A DNA stretch of 36,050 bases from an uncultured Enterobacteriaceae bacterium. GTDB taxonomy: Bacteria > Pseudomonadota > Gammaproteobacteria > Enterobacterales > Enterobacteriaceae. Positions 18,201-25,703 of the stretch are shown piece after piece. The first letter of the stretch is position 1; every line of letters starts with the position of its first letter. The translations under genes were made by a program, and so were the position numbers. A model generated the notes under the pieces. That model did not search any database. It worked only from the letters and a program-made list of their open reading frames with translations, and had not been told where the DNA came from. The stretch lies in NCBI GenBank assembly GCA_945271245.1, contig CALYPF010000021.1, positions 1 to 36,050 on the forward strand, written 5' to 3'.

Positions 18201-18702
18201 TTTCCTGCCAGTGGTCGCGTTTCAGCCCCGGCACCACCTTCTCAATATCGTTATCGCTGCCCTGTACCATAAGCAGGCGCACTTTTGCTTTCCAGCGGCG
18301 ACGGTAGCGCAGCTGCAGGTGGTCGATCAGGGCTTCGGCACTGAAACTTTTCTCTGCCCGCTCTTTTTCGTCAACAAAGGTATTCGCGGCGTTGCTGTCC
18401 GGGAGGGTGGCTGGAGAGGCTTTGTTGCGCCCCCAGGTTCGTCTTGCCCCTTTCCTTCCGGAGATGAAGAACAGGTGTTCCAGCCCCCAGAGCAGGGTCA
18501 ACAGGATGACGCTGACGATCGCACAGAGCGTCACGATCCATTCAAGCGGATACGGACCAAGTCCAAACGTCCTGGCGATAAAGTCACTGCCGATTGTCAG
18601 CGTAAAAACGATTATCACGGAAACAAATATCAGCGCCAGAACAGCAAGTCCAAGCAAGGATTTTGGTTTGGTTTGGGTCTTTTCTTTTTTATCGCGGCTC
18701 AT
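15283..18702 (-). CDS. tssM: TssM (IcmF-family) inner-membrane protein
   Basis: An 1139-aa protein. Three transmembrane segments are visible at ~17-39, ~50-73 and ~378-400. Between the second and third lies the cytoplasmic domain; after the third is the large periplasmic domain that contacts TssJ. The C-terminal region carries typical IcmF motifs such as MESWQSFTWPGNTYYPGADLSW. Many IcmF proteins have a Walker A P-loop in the cytoplasmic domain. Here the matching place (RLLMVQGSDNDIEKV, about residues 140-155) has no GKT/GKS, so nucleotide binding is doubtful. The start overlaps the previous gene by 4 bases (ATGA). Confidence 0.93.
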   Translation of the reverse strand: MSRDKKEKTQTKPKSLLGLAVLALIFVSVIIVFTLTIGSDFIARTFGLGPYPLEWIVTLCAIVSVILLTLLWGLEHLFFISGRKGARRTWGRNKASPATLPDSNAANTFVDEKERAEKSFSAEALIDHLQLRYRRRWKAKVRLLMVQGSDNDIEKVVPGLKRDHWQESDGIVLIHGGLSDSVPDDEFLSVLKAVRPQRPLDGVVQVMNAAALPDTAKQDTLTRVRQKTDALLGWQLPVWLWVVREGSWAHDGEGVPPTGALFGPGVTADETRTTLAALSSELQTPGVAALLENSQHHWLLRLSKALRGSLRRSLVPLLTTLMSGPAPYRLRGVMFSPALPGATTVPHARLSPPVWQALEEDSLQAHTRKIGVHWQKVLRLVLLGLILLWGAGTLLSLSVNRTQIWLAQDTARTAADTRQPLPERLRNQLLLQQTIARLQNREVHGAPWYTRFGLNQDSDTLKMLWPLYARNNQTLMRDALASELHRQLNDFVQLPPASDARTSATQKTYNLLKGYLMLAHPDKADANWLAGNMLKAWPSRSGVSDAVWQTQAPKLLGFYAQNLPAHPAWKITPDRELVGTVRQILLKQIGQRNAESGLYQEMLGRIARNWPDLTLADMTGDTDASSLFSSEEVVPGMFTRQAWEEQVQDAIDEVVKTRRDEIDWVLTDKKQQASSDISPEALKQRLTERYFTDFGNAWLNMANSIQWQDAGSLSEAIAQLNLLADVRQSPLVALMNTLAWQGQTGAKGEALADSLVDSAKKLVGRNKNAKQFIEQAQGPKGPLDGVFGPLTGLMAGKDGTGSNGNLSFQSWLARVTQVRLKLQQVTSAPDLQAMAQMLAQTVFQGKAIDLTDTRDYGSLVAASLGQEWNGFGQALFVQPLDLAWRQVLAPAAGSLNARWQSTIVSQWNTAFAGRYPFKATGSDASLPLLAQFLRSDSGRIAAFIKTNLGGILHQEGSHWVVDPAASQGMSISPAFLTAINKLADISDIVFAQGDAGVHFELMARPSRDVARTWLTLDGQKLDYFNQMESWQSFTWPGNTYYPGADLSWRSVNTEMRLYESNQGNWGFIRLLDKALITPLDSSRTQLVWITPDGNPLKFILRSEVGDGPLALLKLQGFSLPQNIFAVGAADSTLSLAGDE

Positions 18703-19901
18703 TCCCTGTTAACGTCCTTTTCTCGTTCTTCTGCCGTCATTGATGCCAGCCAGATATCGTCACATCCGGGATCCGGTTGCGCAGCAACCAGCTGCGCGCC
18801 CTGCTCCGAAACTTTGCCTGCAGCCAGCGCCACCGCTATCCACGGCGATGCCTGTCCGGCATACCCGAGCGTGGCGTCGATATTTTTGATACCGTCCGTC
18901 AGGCTGAGCGTTAATTTATTGTCCTCACAGGATTGATTCAGACCCGGCCTGTCAGTGACGACCTCGCCGGTGATCCAGATACCTTTGATCTCATCTGGGG
19001 ATAATTCAGCCCAGCGCAGAGCGTGTGCCATGTTGTGAGTCAGTGTTTCCGGGCTGCTCTTTTGCGGGCGATGCAACCTGACCGCATCCGGAAACTGGTG
19101 ACTCTTTCGGTTACACAGCACCATTGCCGCTATGGCTTCCGCATCATTTTCCTGCGGTGATGGTCGAAGCGAGAGTGTCAGAACAACCAGTGCAGCGGGT
19201 TTGTCCCAACGGTGGTCCAGCCAGTAATCCAGCGCATCCATGCCCTTCCCTGGTATCTGGCGTAGCGCTCTGCCGGATTTATCGGTGACCAGCTGCAGCA
19301 GCCCGGCTTCTTGCTCCACCGTGACGTCAGCGTCACACTCGAACATCAGCCAGCACGGCAGCTTCTCCGGCAGGCGGGCCAGCGTTTTACTGATGCGAAT
19401 TGCCACTTTTACGACAGCTTTTGTCAGGGCCTCCGGATCGTCATCAAACTCCGTTATCCGGGCATGCCTGACAGGCTCTCCACCGGCTCGCGGTTTGGCC
19501 GTTTTCAGGAGCAGCGTGCCTGATGCTATTGCCGCACTCAGACTTCCCGTCCCCCGGCCAGCCGGGGTCTGTACCCAGGTATCAAGAACCCAGGCAAAGC
19601 GCCTGCCGCGTGAGATTTCGGTGTCTTCAAGTTCATCACATTCGTAGTTCCATCCAGCTTCACCATTGAGCTCAAGGCGGTACCCGATATGCCGAAAAAC
19701 AGCCAGAATACCCCACAGGCAAAAAGGCAGCCCCAGCGCTGTAAACCAGAATGAAATCCCGCGCCGCTCTCCGGTCCATTGCCACAGGGTCAGCATCACA
19801 CCTGCCAGCATGATGACGACAAGAAAAATCACCCAACGTATTGTCACCGGACGTGAAATACCATCGGCGCTGTCAGGAACTTCATCCAGATAAACCGGCA
19901 T
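18699..19901 (-). CDS. Unknown T6SS-associated inner-membrane protein upstream of tssM
   Basis: A 400-aa protein beginning 2 bases after PAAR and overlapping tssM by 4 bases. Two hydrophobic helices are near residues 22-43 and 50-70, with a short loop between them; the remaining ~330 residues are predicted cytoplasmic. Motifs include FAWVLDTWVQTPAGRG and a C-terminal ATLGYAGQASPWIAVALAAGK run. The latter faintly recalls thiolase/ketosynthase-type C-termini, but no catalytic Cys-His-His set was identified and I do not assert an enzymatic role. Such proteins are often found next to tssM in enterobacterial T6SS loci (from memory). Possible roles are accessory to the membrane complex or effector loading. 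Confidence 0.75.
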   Translation of the reverse strand: MPVYLDEVPDSADGISRPVTIRWVIFLVVIMLAGVMLTLWQWTGERRGISFWFTALGLPFCLWGILAVFRHIGYRLELNGEAGWNYECDELEDTEISRGRRFAWVLDTWVQTPAGRGTGSLSAAIASGTLLLKTAKPRAGGEPVRHARITEFDDDPEALTKAVVKVAIRISKTLARLPEKLPCWLMFECDADVTVEQEAGLLQLVTDKSGRALRQIPGKGMDALDYWLDHRWDKPAALVVLTLSLRPSPQENDAEAIAAMVLCNRKSHQFPDAVRLHRPQKSSPETLTHNMAHALRWAELSPDEIKGIWITGEVVTDRPGLNQSCEDNKLTLSLTDGIKNIDATLGYAGQASPWIAVALAAGKVSEQGAQLVAAQPDPGCDDIWLASMTAEEREKDVNRE

Positions 19902-19903
19902 TG

Positions 19904-20164
19904 TCAGCTAACCTTTGCCGCGGAAAATGAGCTGATGAGCGTACATCCACAGCCACATTTGTGGCCTTCGAATGCCACAGGGAGACCATCTTCATCCAGA
20001 TAGTTGGGATTGCCCTCTACAATGGTCGTATTGCCATGATCCGGACAGGAGACTTTGTCCCCTTTACGGGCGGCACCAATGCCCCCAAATTTCATGGTCG
20101 CTGAGGCTGTTAATACTGAACCACCGTGGGTCGTCTTATCCCCTTTACGAATAATCTTTAACAT
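19904..20164 (-). CDS. PAAR-domain spike tip protein
   Basis: An 86-aa single-domain PAAR protein that sharpens the VgrG tip. The pattern of a beta-helical cone with zinc-binding residues is visible: GDKTTHGGSVL, then KGDKVSCPDHGN, and a C-terminal FEGHKCGCGCTL. No toxin extension is fused. It follows the immunity gene after 76 bases, with GGAACGGAA before the ATG, and is followed almost at once by the next gene. It could serve VgrG1, VgrG2 or both; only VgrG1 is nearby. Confidence 0.92.
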   Translation of the reverse strand: MLKIIRKGDKTTHGGSVLTASATMKFGGIGAARKGDKVSCPDHGNTTIVEGNPNYLDEDGLPVAFEGHKCGCGCTLISSFSAAKVS

Positions 20165-20240
20165 TTCCGTTCCAATTTTTACTCAGCGATTAATTTTCAC
20201 AACCTCACGCAGATAATACCCACTGCGTCTTAACCCATGG

Positions 20241-20957
20241 TCATTTAAGATCGAAATCATCTGATTTGACCCAATACACCTTACTCTTCCCGCTGGCTGG
20301 TTTGTAATTAATTTTATAAAAGGAGCCATCCTCAGACATATCAACAAGTGAGAAAGCATCCCCTTTAATTAGATACGCTTTCGTTTTTTTTGATTCATCA
20401 GGAGCAGAATATAAAAATGCTTTATCAACAGAGATGCCACCATTTAATGGTTTTCTATTTTTATAATCGTCACCTCCAGTCATTAACTCCTCATAATCTT
20501 TAACGCCATTTTTGTAGTGTATTCTTTTTACTTGCTGGCAATCGGCACAAGAATCTGTAAAAAGCAATGACCACACATCATCAGAGGAAACCCGATAAAC
20601 ATCATTGAACCAAACCCCCTGGTCCCTTCTGGAGCTAATTACGCGCCCATCATTTCCCGTTATATTACAGAGTTTCCCATCCGCGCCCGCAGACGGAGTA
20701 TTTTCTATACTGTCATTATTCACCTTAAAAACCACTGAGCATTTATTGACATCGCTCTCACTACTCAGATATAGATATTTAGTATTATTCAAAAGGTTCA
20801 CGGAAACATTCGAGTAACCTTTAGATACAAAATCCTTCGCAGCTTCAGTCAATGTCAGTCCATCGTATGTTGTAGGCACTCTTCCTGCTGAGTTAGCAAA
20901 CACACTGAAAGTTGAAAGGCTCAGCAAGGCTATCAAACTAATTTTACTTAATGTCAT
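20241..20957 (-). CDS. Exported candidate immunity protein for the GH19 effector (C-terminal SH3-like)
   Basis: A 238-aa protein (from MTLSKISLIALLSL) with a signal peptide and a likely cut after VFA (about residue 21), placing it in the periplasm. The chosen ATG overlaps the effector stop by one base (TAATG). An ATG 15 bases upstream is in frame but inside the effector. The mature protein has several Cys (CSVVF, KLCNI, CADCQQ), probably disulfide-bonded, and an SH3-like C-terminus (AFLYSAPDESKKTKAYLIKG through VYWVKSDDF). Periplasmic location fits protection against a peptidoglycan hydrolase. Base composition is much more AT-rich than the T6SS core, a sign of separate acquisition. The immunity function is inferred from position and export; the family was not recognised. 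Confidence 0.75.
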   Translation of the reverse strand: MTLSKISLIALLSLSTFSVFANSAGRVPTTYDGLTLTEAAKDFVSKGYSNVSVNLLNNTKYLYLSSESDVNKCSVVFKVNNDSIENTPSAGADGKLCNITGNDGRVISSRRDQGVWFNDVYRVSSDDVWSLLFTDSCADCQQVKRIHYKNGVKDYEELMTGGDDYKNRKPLNGGISVDKAFLYSAPDESKKTKAYLIKGDAFSLVDMSEDGSFYKINYKPASGKSKVYWVKSDDFDLK

Positions 20958-23338
20958 TATTTTAAGCCCCATTCCTTTTTAATTGATTCGAAATATGATT
21001 TTCTTTCATCTAAGCCATTTTGCCCGCCATTAACGGCAAGAGTAACTAACTCTACATTATCCTTCTCATTATCGATTAGTATGTTAATGTCGCCCTTAGC
21101 ATTATGTTTTTTATGAACGCCGCCATTATTCCGCCAAAACCAACAAGATGCTTTAATCGCATTAACCATTACTGATGCAACCAAATCAGAATTGCTAACA
21201 CAATCGATGCCGGCATATTGAGAAAAGTGTTGGTAATTCTTCTTCCAAGTTAGTTGGATTAGTCCCCTCCCTTTATATCGAGGTCCATCTCCAACAACTG
21301 TATTACCATTCTTGATCGCATCTTTATGTTGCCCTGGGTCATAGTTATGTCCAGAGCCGAACTCAATGGTTGTATCTAAATGTGCAGACTCATGGAGGCA
21401 TTGTGACAAAAAGTGAGCCTTGTGATAAGCACCAGTAATTCCGTATTCAGTCAGTTGCTCGTTAAGAAGATTAACAAAGGTTTGCTTGTCGAACTCATAA
21501 ACCGCAGGATAGGTATTCTTAAAATGAGTAGCGAAAGCTTTCCCTCCTCTCTTTCCTGTAAACCACGGATTTGCATGTTGCAATAGTTTCTCTATCAGTT
21601 CGACTGTGATTTCATGTTCTGGAACACCTTTCATTGCCCCTAAAAACTCCACCGGATGCATATGCCACAAAGAAGAACCAAGCTTTAATTTACTGGCATC
21701 CTGCATCCACACCATCTTATCAAGATAACCTTCACAGTATTCTCTCCATTCCGGTGCATCACTCGTCAGCTTGTTCAAAAACGACTGCCAGACAGACGTT
21801 TCCTTCTTGTGATACCACTCACTAGGGTGTTTCACTATCATCTTATTTTTTACATCGCGATAAGATGGGTTATGGATAGCGCTCAGATATTCCTGTGATG
21901 AATATGGGCTGACGCTACTGTCGATCCGATTCAAAAGCCGTTGATAATTGTACGGGACAGTACGATGAGTTAACCGCGTGTCAGCGCTTGATGCATCCAG
22001 CAGTCGATTAAGAATACTGCGAACCACCCCTTTGGGCGATGTTGTACCATCAAGGTGATCAAAGCTCGGTGCCTCGTCCACAGTGGTTGTGAATCCGAGT
22101 TTACCGAGATCGTACTGAGATAGGGTTTCAACCGACGTGTTACTTTTCGGCACATAGCCGTTCGCATAGGGCAAAAACCAGTATTCCAGCCCCTGTGCAT
22201 CTTTTTCTGTTTTCACCTGACCCAGTTTAAGGACCGCCTCGCCCTGTGAAGTTCTCCCACTGCTGACCATGGCTTTTGTCTTCAGATCTTTCGAGAACAA
22301 CGGCAGGCCGGACGGGCATTTCAGGTAAAGCGGCGTGCTCTCCCCCACCTTCTCAGGATTTTTCAGGAAAGCGGGTAACGTGTCATCAGCACTCAGGCAT
22401 TCGATGTGGACCTGATAGCGGACATCATACCCACCCTCTTTCGGGATCTGGAAATAACCCAGGTGGCCGATACTATCACCGGCACTGATCGGGTACGGCG
22501 TGGGGCAAACAACAGTGTCAAACTGCATCGGCTCTGCATAAGGTGGTAACAGATGCGACCACCACGACGGACGCGTAGCCGCACCGGATGACGGGACAAG
22601 ATTATCTCTGTCCGTCAGGATCCAGTATTGTTGCCCTTCTACCAGACTGGTCTTCGTGCCTTTTGCCTTCGCTTTATCGGATAGCCCTTTGAACGTGACC
22701 AGGCCATAACGGCGTGCCTTAGGCCCTGTAGCACTACAGCTTGCTTTTGTCGCATCCCATTCAATCAGTGCACCTTTCGGGATTGTGGCTACACGATAAG
22801 TGTTTCTGTTCTCAGCACTGGCATCAGGCGTCCATTCACGGCGAAATACAGGCAGTTTATCATTCACAATCCAGTGGGTTTCGTTTTCACTGGAAGCGTA
22901 AGCGGAGTAAGGAGCCAGATGCATATACAGCGTATAAAAATGCAGGCCGTTCTCTTTTTTCTCGCCAGGCTGAATGTAGTGCCGCACCAGGACAAAGGAG
23001 CCAGAGACACTCAGAGGCCCCATTTCCCAGGGAACCGTCAGGTAATCGCGACAAATCCGGTACGCCACCACTTCCCCGTCTGCCATACAGCGAACGCTCT
23101 GTTCACCTTTGAACGGAACAGGAAAATCCAGCAGCTCGGAAGCCGTCTTACCGCTCAGCGCACACCACGGCGTAGTGGCATTCGTGATATGAATACCCCC
23201 ATGCCACATTCCATTGCTTCCCACCATGTACCAGCCCGTCGCTTCACCTTCCAGGTGCGACATCAGGTCTTCCTGGTTAGCAAAGTCATTGCCACGATTA
23301 GATGGCACCGGCCAGCTGATTTTAGGTAATACCGACAT
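20957..23338 (-). CDS. Peptidoglycan-targeting T6SS effector: M23-like N-terminal half, GH19 lysozyme/chitinase-like C-terminal domain
   Basis: A 793-aa protein, 10 bases after vgrG1 with a GAGGGA site. Residues ~40-350 resemble an M23 (LytM) fold: HGGIH at 46-50, ADGEVVAY at 86-93, YMHL with H140, and GDSIGHLGYF before QVHIE (Q309, H311). In active M23 enzymes the first motif is HxxxD and the last is HxH, so two expected zinc ligands are replaced (D to H50, H to Q309). Residues ~600-793 match GH19: HESAHLDTTIEF (E650, E659) and RYKGRGLIQLTWKKNY (687-702). GH19 enzymes cut peptidoglycan or chitin glycosidic bonds. A two-domain (amidase plus GH19) T6SS effector, TseP, is known in Aeromonas. 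The C-terminal third is AT-rich compared with the N-terminal part. No signal peptide, as expected for T6SS cargo. Confidence 0.85.
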   Translation of the reverse strand: MSVLPKISWPVPSNRGNDFANQEDLMSHLEGEATGWYMVGSNGMWHGGIHITNATTPWCALSGKTASELLDFPVPFKGEQSVRCMADGEVVAYRICRDYLTVPWEMGPLSVSGSFVLVRHYIQPGEKKENGLHFYTLYMHLAPYSAYASSENETHWIVNDKLPVFRREWTPDASAENRNTYRVATIPKGALIEWDATKASCSATGPKARRYGLVTFKGLSDKAKAKGTKTSLVEGQQYWILTDRDNLVPSSGAATRPSWWSHLLPPYAEPMQFDTVVCPTPYPISAGDSIGHLGYFQIPKEGGYDVRYQVHIECLSADDTLPAFLKNPEKVGESTPLYLKCPSGLPLFSKDLKTKAMVSSGRTSQGEAVLKLGQVKTEKDAQGLEYWFLPYANGYVPKSNTSVETLSQYDLGKLGFTTTVDEAPSFDHLDGTTSPKGVVRSILNRLLDASSADTRLTHRTVPYNYQRLLNRIDSSVSPYSSQEYLSAIHNPSYRDVKNKMIVKHPSEWYHKKETSVWQSFLNKLTSDAPEWREYCEGYLDKMVWMQDASKLKLGSSLWHMHPVEFLGAMKGVPEHEITVELIEKLLQHANPWFTGKRGGKAFATHFKNTYPAVYEFDKQTFVNLLNEQLTEYGITGAYHKAHFLSQCLHESAHLDTTIEFGSGHNYDPGQHKDAIKNGNTVVGDGPRYKGRGLIQLTWKKNYQHFSQYAGIDCVSNSDLVASVMVNAIKASCWFWRNNGGVHKKHNAKGDINILIDNEKDNVELVTLAVNGGQNGLDERKSYFESIKKEWGLK

Positions 23339-23348
23339 GTCTGTTCCC

Positions 23349-25703
23349 TCAGTTGCTCAGTGGTTTGCTGATGACGCGTTTAACTTCGGCTATCTCAGTG
23401 CTGTTGAAATCCGGTGCAGAAAAGGGCATATCGCCACCACTCCCTGGCACCAGGTATTCCCCCACCTTCATGGTCAGGTCACCTTTCGAGCCGTGCTCAA
23501 TACCGCTGTCGCTGAGTTTCAGGTAAGAGCCGCCGCCATTCACCGTCAGGGCTTTAGGGGTACTGATAACAATTTCATCGTCAGTACTGGTGATGGTCAG
23601 TTCTTTTTGCGCACTCATGTCCAGTGTGTTGTGGCGGGAATGCATTTCGACATCACCGAGGTTAGCTATCATTCGCACACCCGCTTTGTGCGCAAACAGT
23701 CCCAGTTCATTCTCAGCACTCATGGAGATGTTTTTCATTGCTCCCATATCGAGGTGTTTACCGGCCGTCAGCATCGTATTCTGTGTGCTGGTAAGCTGAA
23801 GGTGCTCGCCTGAGGTAAACGCGATCCCCTGCGGGGCGGATGCCAGCAGGACCGCTGCCTGCAAGTCAGCAATGCTTTGCGTCACCAGGTTGTTCTGAGC
23901 CTGAATATCGCTGACCAGCGCTTTCGCCGCTTCAGCCGCATTGTTCAGTGCCTGCATTTCGCTGTTGGCCTGCTTGATGCGGTTGACAGCCGGCGCCATT
24001 TCCAGCATCTGTCCTTCACCTTTTGCCTGCGCATCCGCGGTCAGGAACATACCTCTTCCGGCACGTACGGCACCGTATTCATCGGTACGTAGTTCAAAAC
24101 CGGTACCGCGTGGCTCACGCTGAGCATCCACCACATGGCCACCGTTAAGCTGCGTTTTCCCGTAAGGGGTCGCCAGCTTAAAGTGCTCTTCCTGACGCTT
24201 GTCTTCCAGGCGAAGTTTATTGTCCCCCGCCGTACGCCAGACGTTTCTCGTGTGATTGTCGCGGGTGACGTGGTCCGGGTGTTCTGAATCATGCTGGGCG
24301 TGGGCGATGTATGGCCTGTCCGGATCCCCGCTGTCAAACATCACCGAGACTTCAGTCCCGTCAAGCAGCGGGGAATGGAAGCCATAGGTATCCCCGGCAT
24401 AAGGTTTCGCCATGCGCAGCCAGAGGTAGGCATAGCCCTGTTCGGTGCTGCTGCGGTCAAAGTCAAGCCGGACGCGGTAGCGCCCCTGATTGTCGAGGTA
24501 CGCATAGGTGTCATGCTTCTCATCACTTTCCACCCGGGCAGGCAGGGAGCCGGCCATCACCGGACGGTTCAGCAGTGGCGGGCGGTAGCAGACCGTTTCA
24601 CTGTACGGAATACCCGCAAAGCGCAGCTGAAAGCCTTTGTCACGCGCCCCCGAAGTCTGAACGCCGACGATCACAATGCCGTCTTTCAACGAGTCTGGGA
24701 TACTGCCCTGGGGCTCCAGCACCTCGCCGGGGGTGAGAATCGGGCTGCTTGAACGTCCGGTGACAAGCTGTTGTGCGTTGAGTGCTCGTTCATGACGGAG
24801 ACGGGCATACCAGGCGCCACCTTCCGGGGTGTCAGCATCGCCCTCACTCAAAAACGGCTCCGCGTAGTGGTAGGTCTCGCCGGTGGTGGCCCCACCTTCC
24901 TGACGGACAGTCACCGAACTGTCCTGCGGCGTCAGCGCTTCACGGTAGTTATAGTCGCGATTGGCAACGCTGCCGGTGACCACATGATCTTCCGGGCTGA
25001 TATCCCAGACGCTCTCCTGGCCGTTATCACTGGTGCGTGAAGGCGGGATCACCGGGAGTTTTACGCCAAACTGATACTGCATCTGGCTGTCCTGGAAAAT
25101 CACCACATCCTGCTCGATACGGCTGTCCATTTCAAAACGCCAGAAAATGCCCACCTCAGCCAGCAGGCGCTGGATAAATTCCAGATCCGTCTCACGCCAC
25201 TGGGTGATCAGTTCACGGACCGGGTAATGCTGCGACAGGCGAAACTCAAAGTCCGCCCCTTCGAGACCGTGGGCGCGCAGAATTTGCTCCACCACTTCGG
25301 GTACCGACTGGTTCAGGTACACCTCGCTGCGCTGAGTGTGCTGCATCAGAGTAATACGCGGCACGATGCGCAGGGCATAGGTGATTTCATCCCCCGACAT
25401 CGAGATCCGACGGAAGGTATCCACCACGCCGTATACCGTGCGTACCGGCACAGCTGGCGTGCCATTAAACAATGGCGTCTGGAAGGTAAAGGAGGCCGGT
25501 TTCAACATGACTTCACTGCTGGCAATACTTGCCGTACAGGTGACGGTGACCTCGTAACGCCACGGCTGGCTCAGCGATTCGCTGGCACGAAACCGCAGCA
25601 CGTCCAGGAAATGTGAACAGTCATGCACATCCACCCGGTAGCGGGACAGGCCCAGGGCTTCATCCATCGCCTTCTGCGCCAGGCTGCTTAAGCGTTCAGT
25701 CAT
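23349..25703 (-). CDS. vgrG: VgrG spike protein 1
   Basis: A 784-aa VgrG. It has the gp27-like base with HGLEGADFEFRL and RELITQWRETDLEFIQRLLAE, a gp5 OB-fold with DSGDPDRPYIAHAQHDSEH, a helical insert (~570-610) and a DUF2345 needle (~620-750). Unlike VgrG2 it ends in a short tail with no transthyretin-like domain, so cargo binding may occur through the needle, the tail or PAAR. The ATG overlaps the end of clpV by 8 bases with an AGGAG site inside clpV. The next gene is the GH19 effector, the likely cargo. Confidence 0.93.
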   Translation of the reverse strand: MTERLSSLAQKAMDEALGLSRYRVDVHDCSHFLDVLRFRASESLSQPWRYEVTVTCTASIASSEVMLKPASFTFQTPLFNGTPAVPVRTVYGVVDTFRRISMSGDEITYALRIVPRITLMQHTQRSEVYLNQSVPEVVEQILRAHGLEGADFEFRLSQHYPVRELITQWRETDLEFIQRLLAEVGIFWRFEMDSRIEQDVVIFQDSQMQYQFGVKLPVIPPSRTSDNGQESVWDISPEDHVVTGSVANRDYNYREALTPQDSSVTVRQEGGATTGETYHYAEPFLSEGDADTPEGGAWYARLRHERALNAQQLVTGRSSSPILTPGEVLEPQGSIPDSLKDGIVIVGVQTSGARDKGFQLRFAGIPYSETVCYRPPLLNRPVMAGSLPARVESDEKHDTYAYLDNQGRYRVRLDFDRSSTEQGYAYLWLRMAKPYAGDTYGFHSPLLDGTEVSVMFDSGDPDRPYIAHAQHDSEHPDHVTRDNHTRNVWRTAGDNKLRLEDKRQEEHFKLATPYGKTQLNGGHVVDAQREPRGTGFELRTDEYGAVRAGRGMFLTADAQAKGEGQMLEMAPAVNRIKQANSEMQALNNAAEAAKALVSDIQAQNNLVTQSIADLQAAVLLASAPQGIAFTSGEHLQLTSTQNTMLTAGKHLDMGAMKNISMSAENELGLFAHKAGVRMIANLGDVEMHSRHNTLDMSAQKELTITSTDDEIVISTPKALTVNGGGSYLKLSDSGIEHGSKGDLTMKVGEYLVPGSGGDMPFSAPDFNSTEIAEVKRVISKPLSN

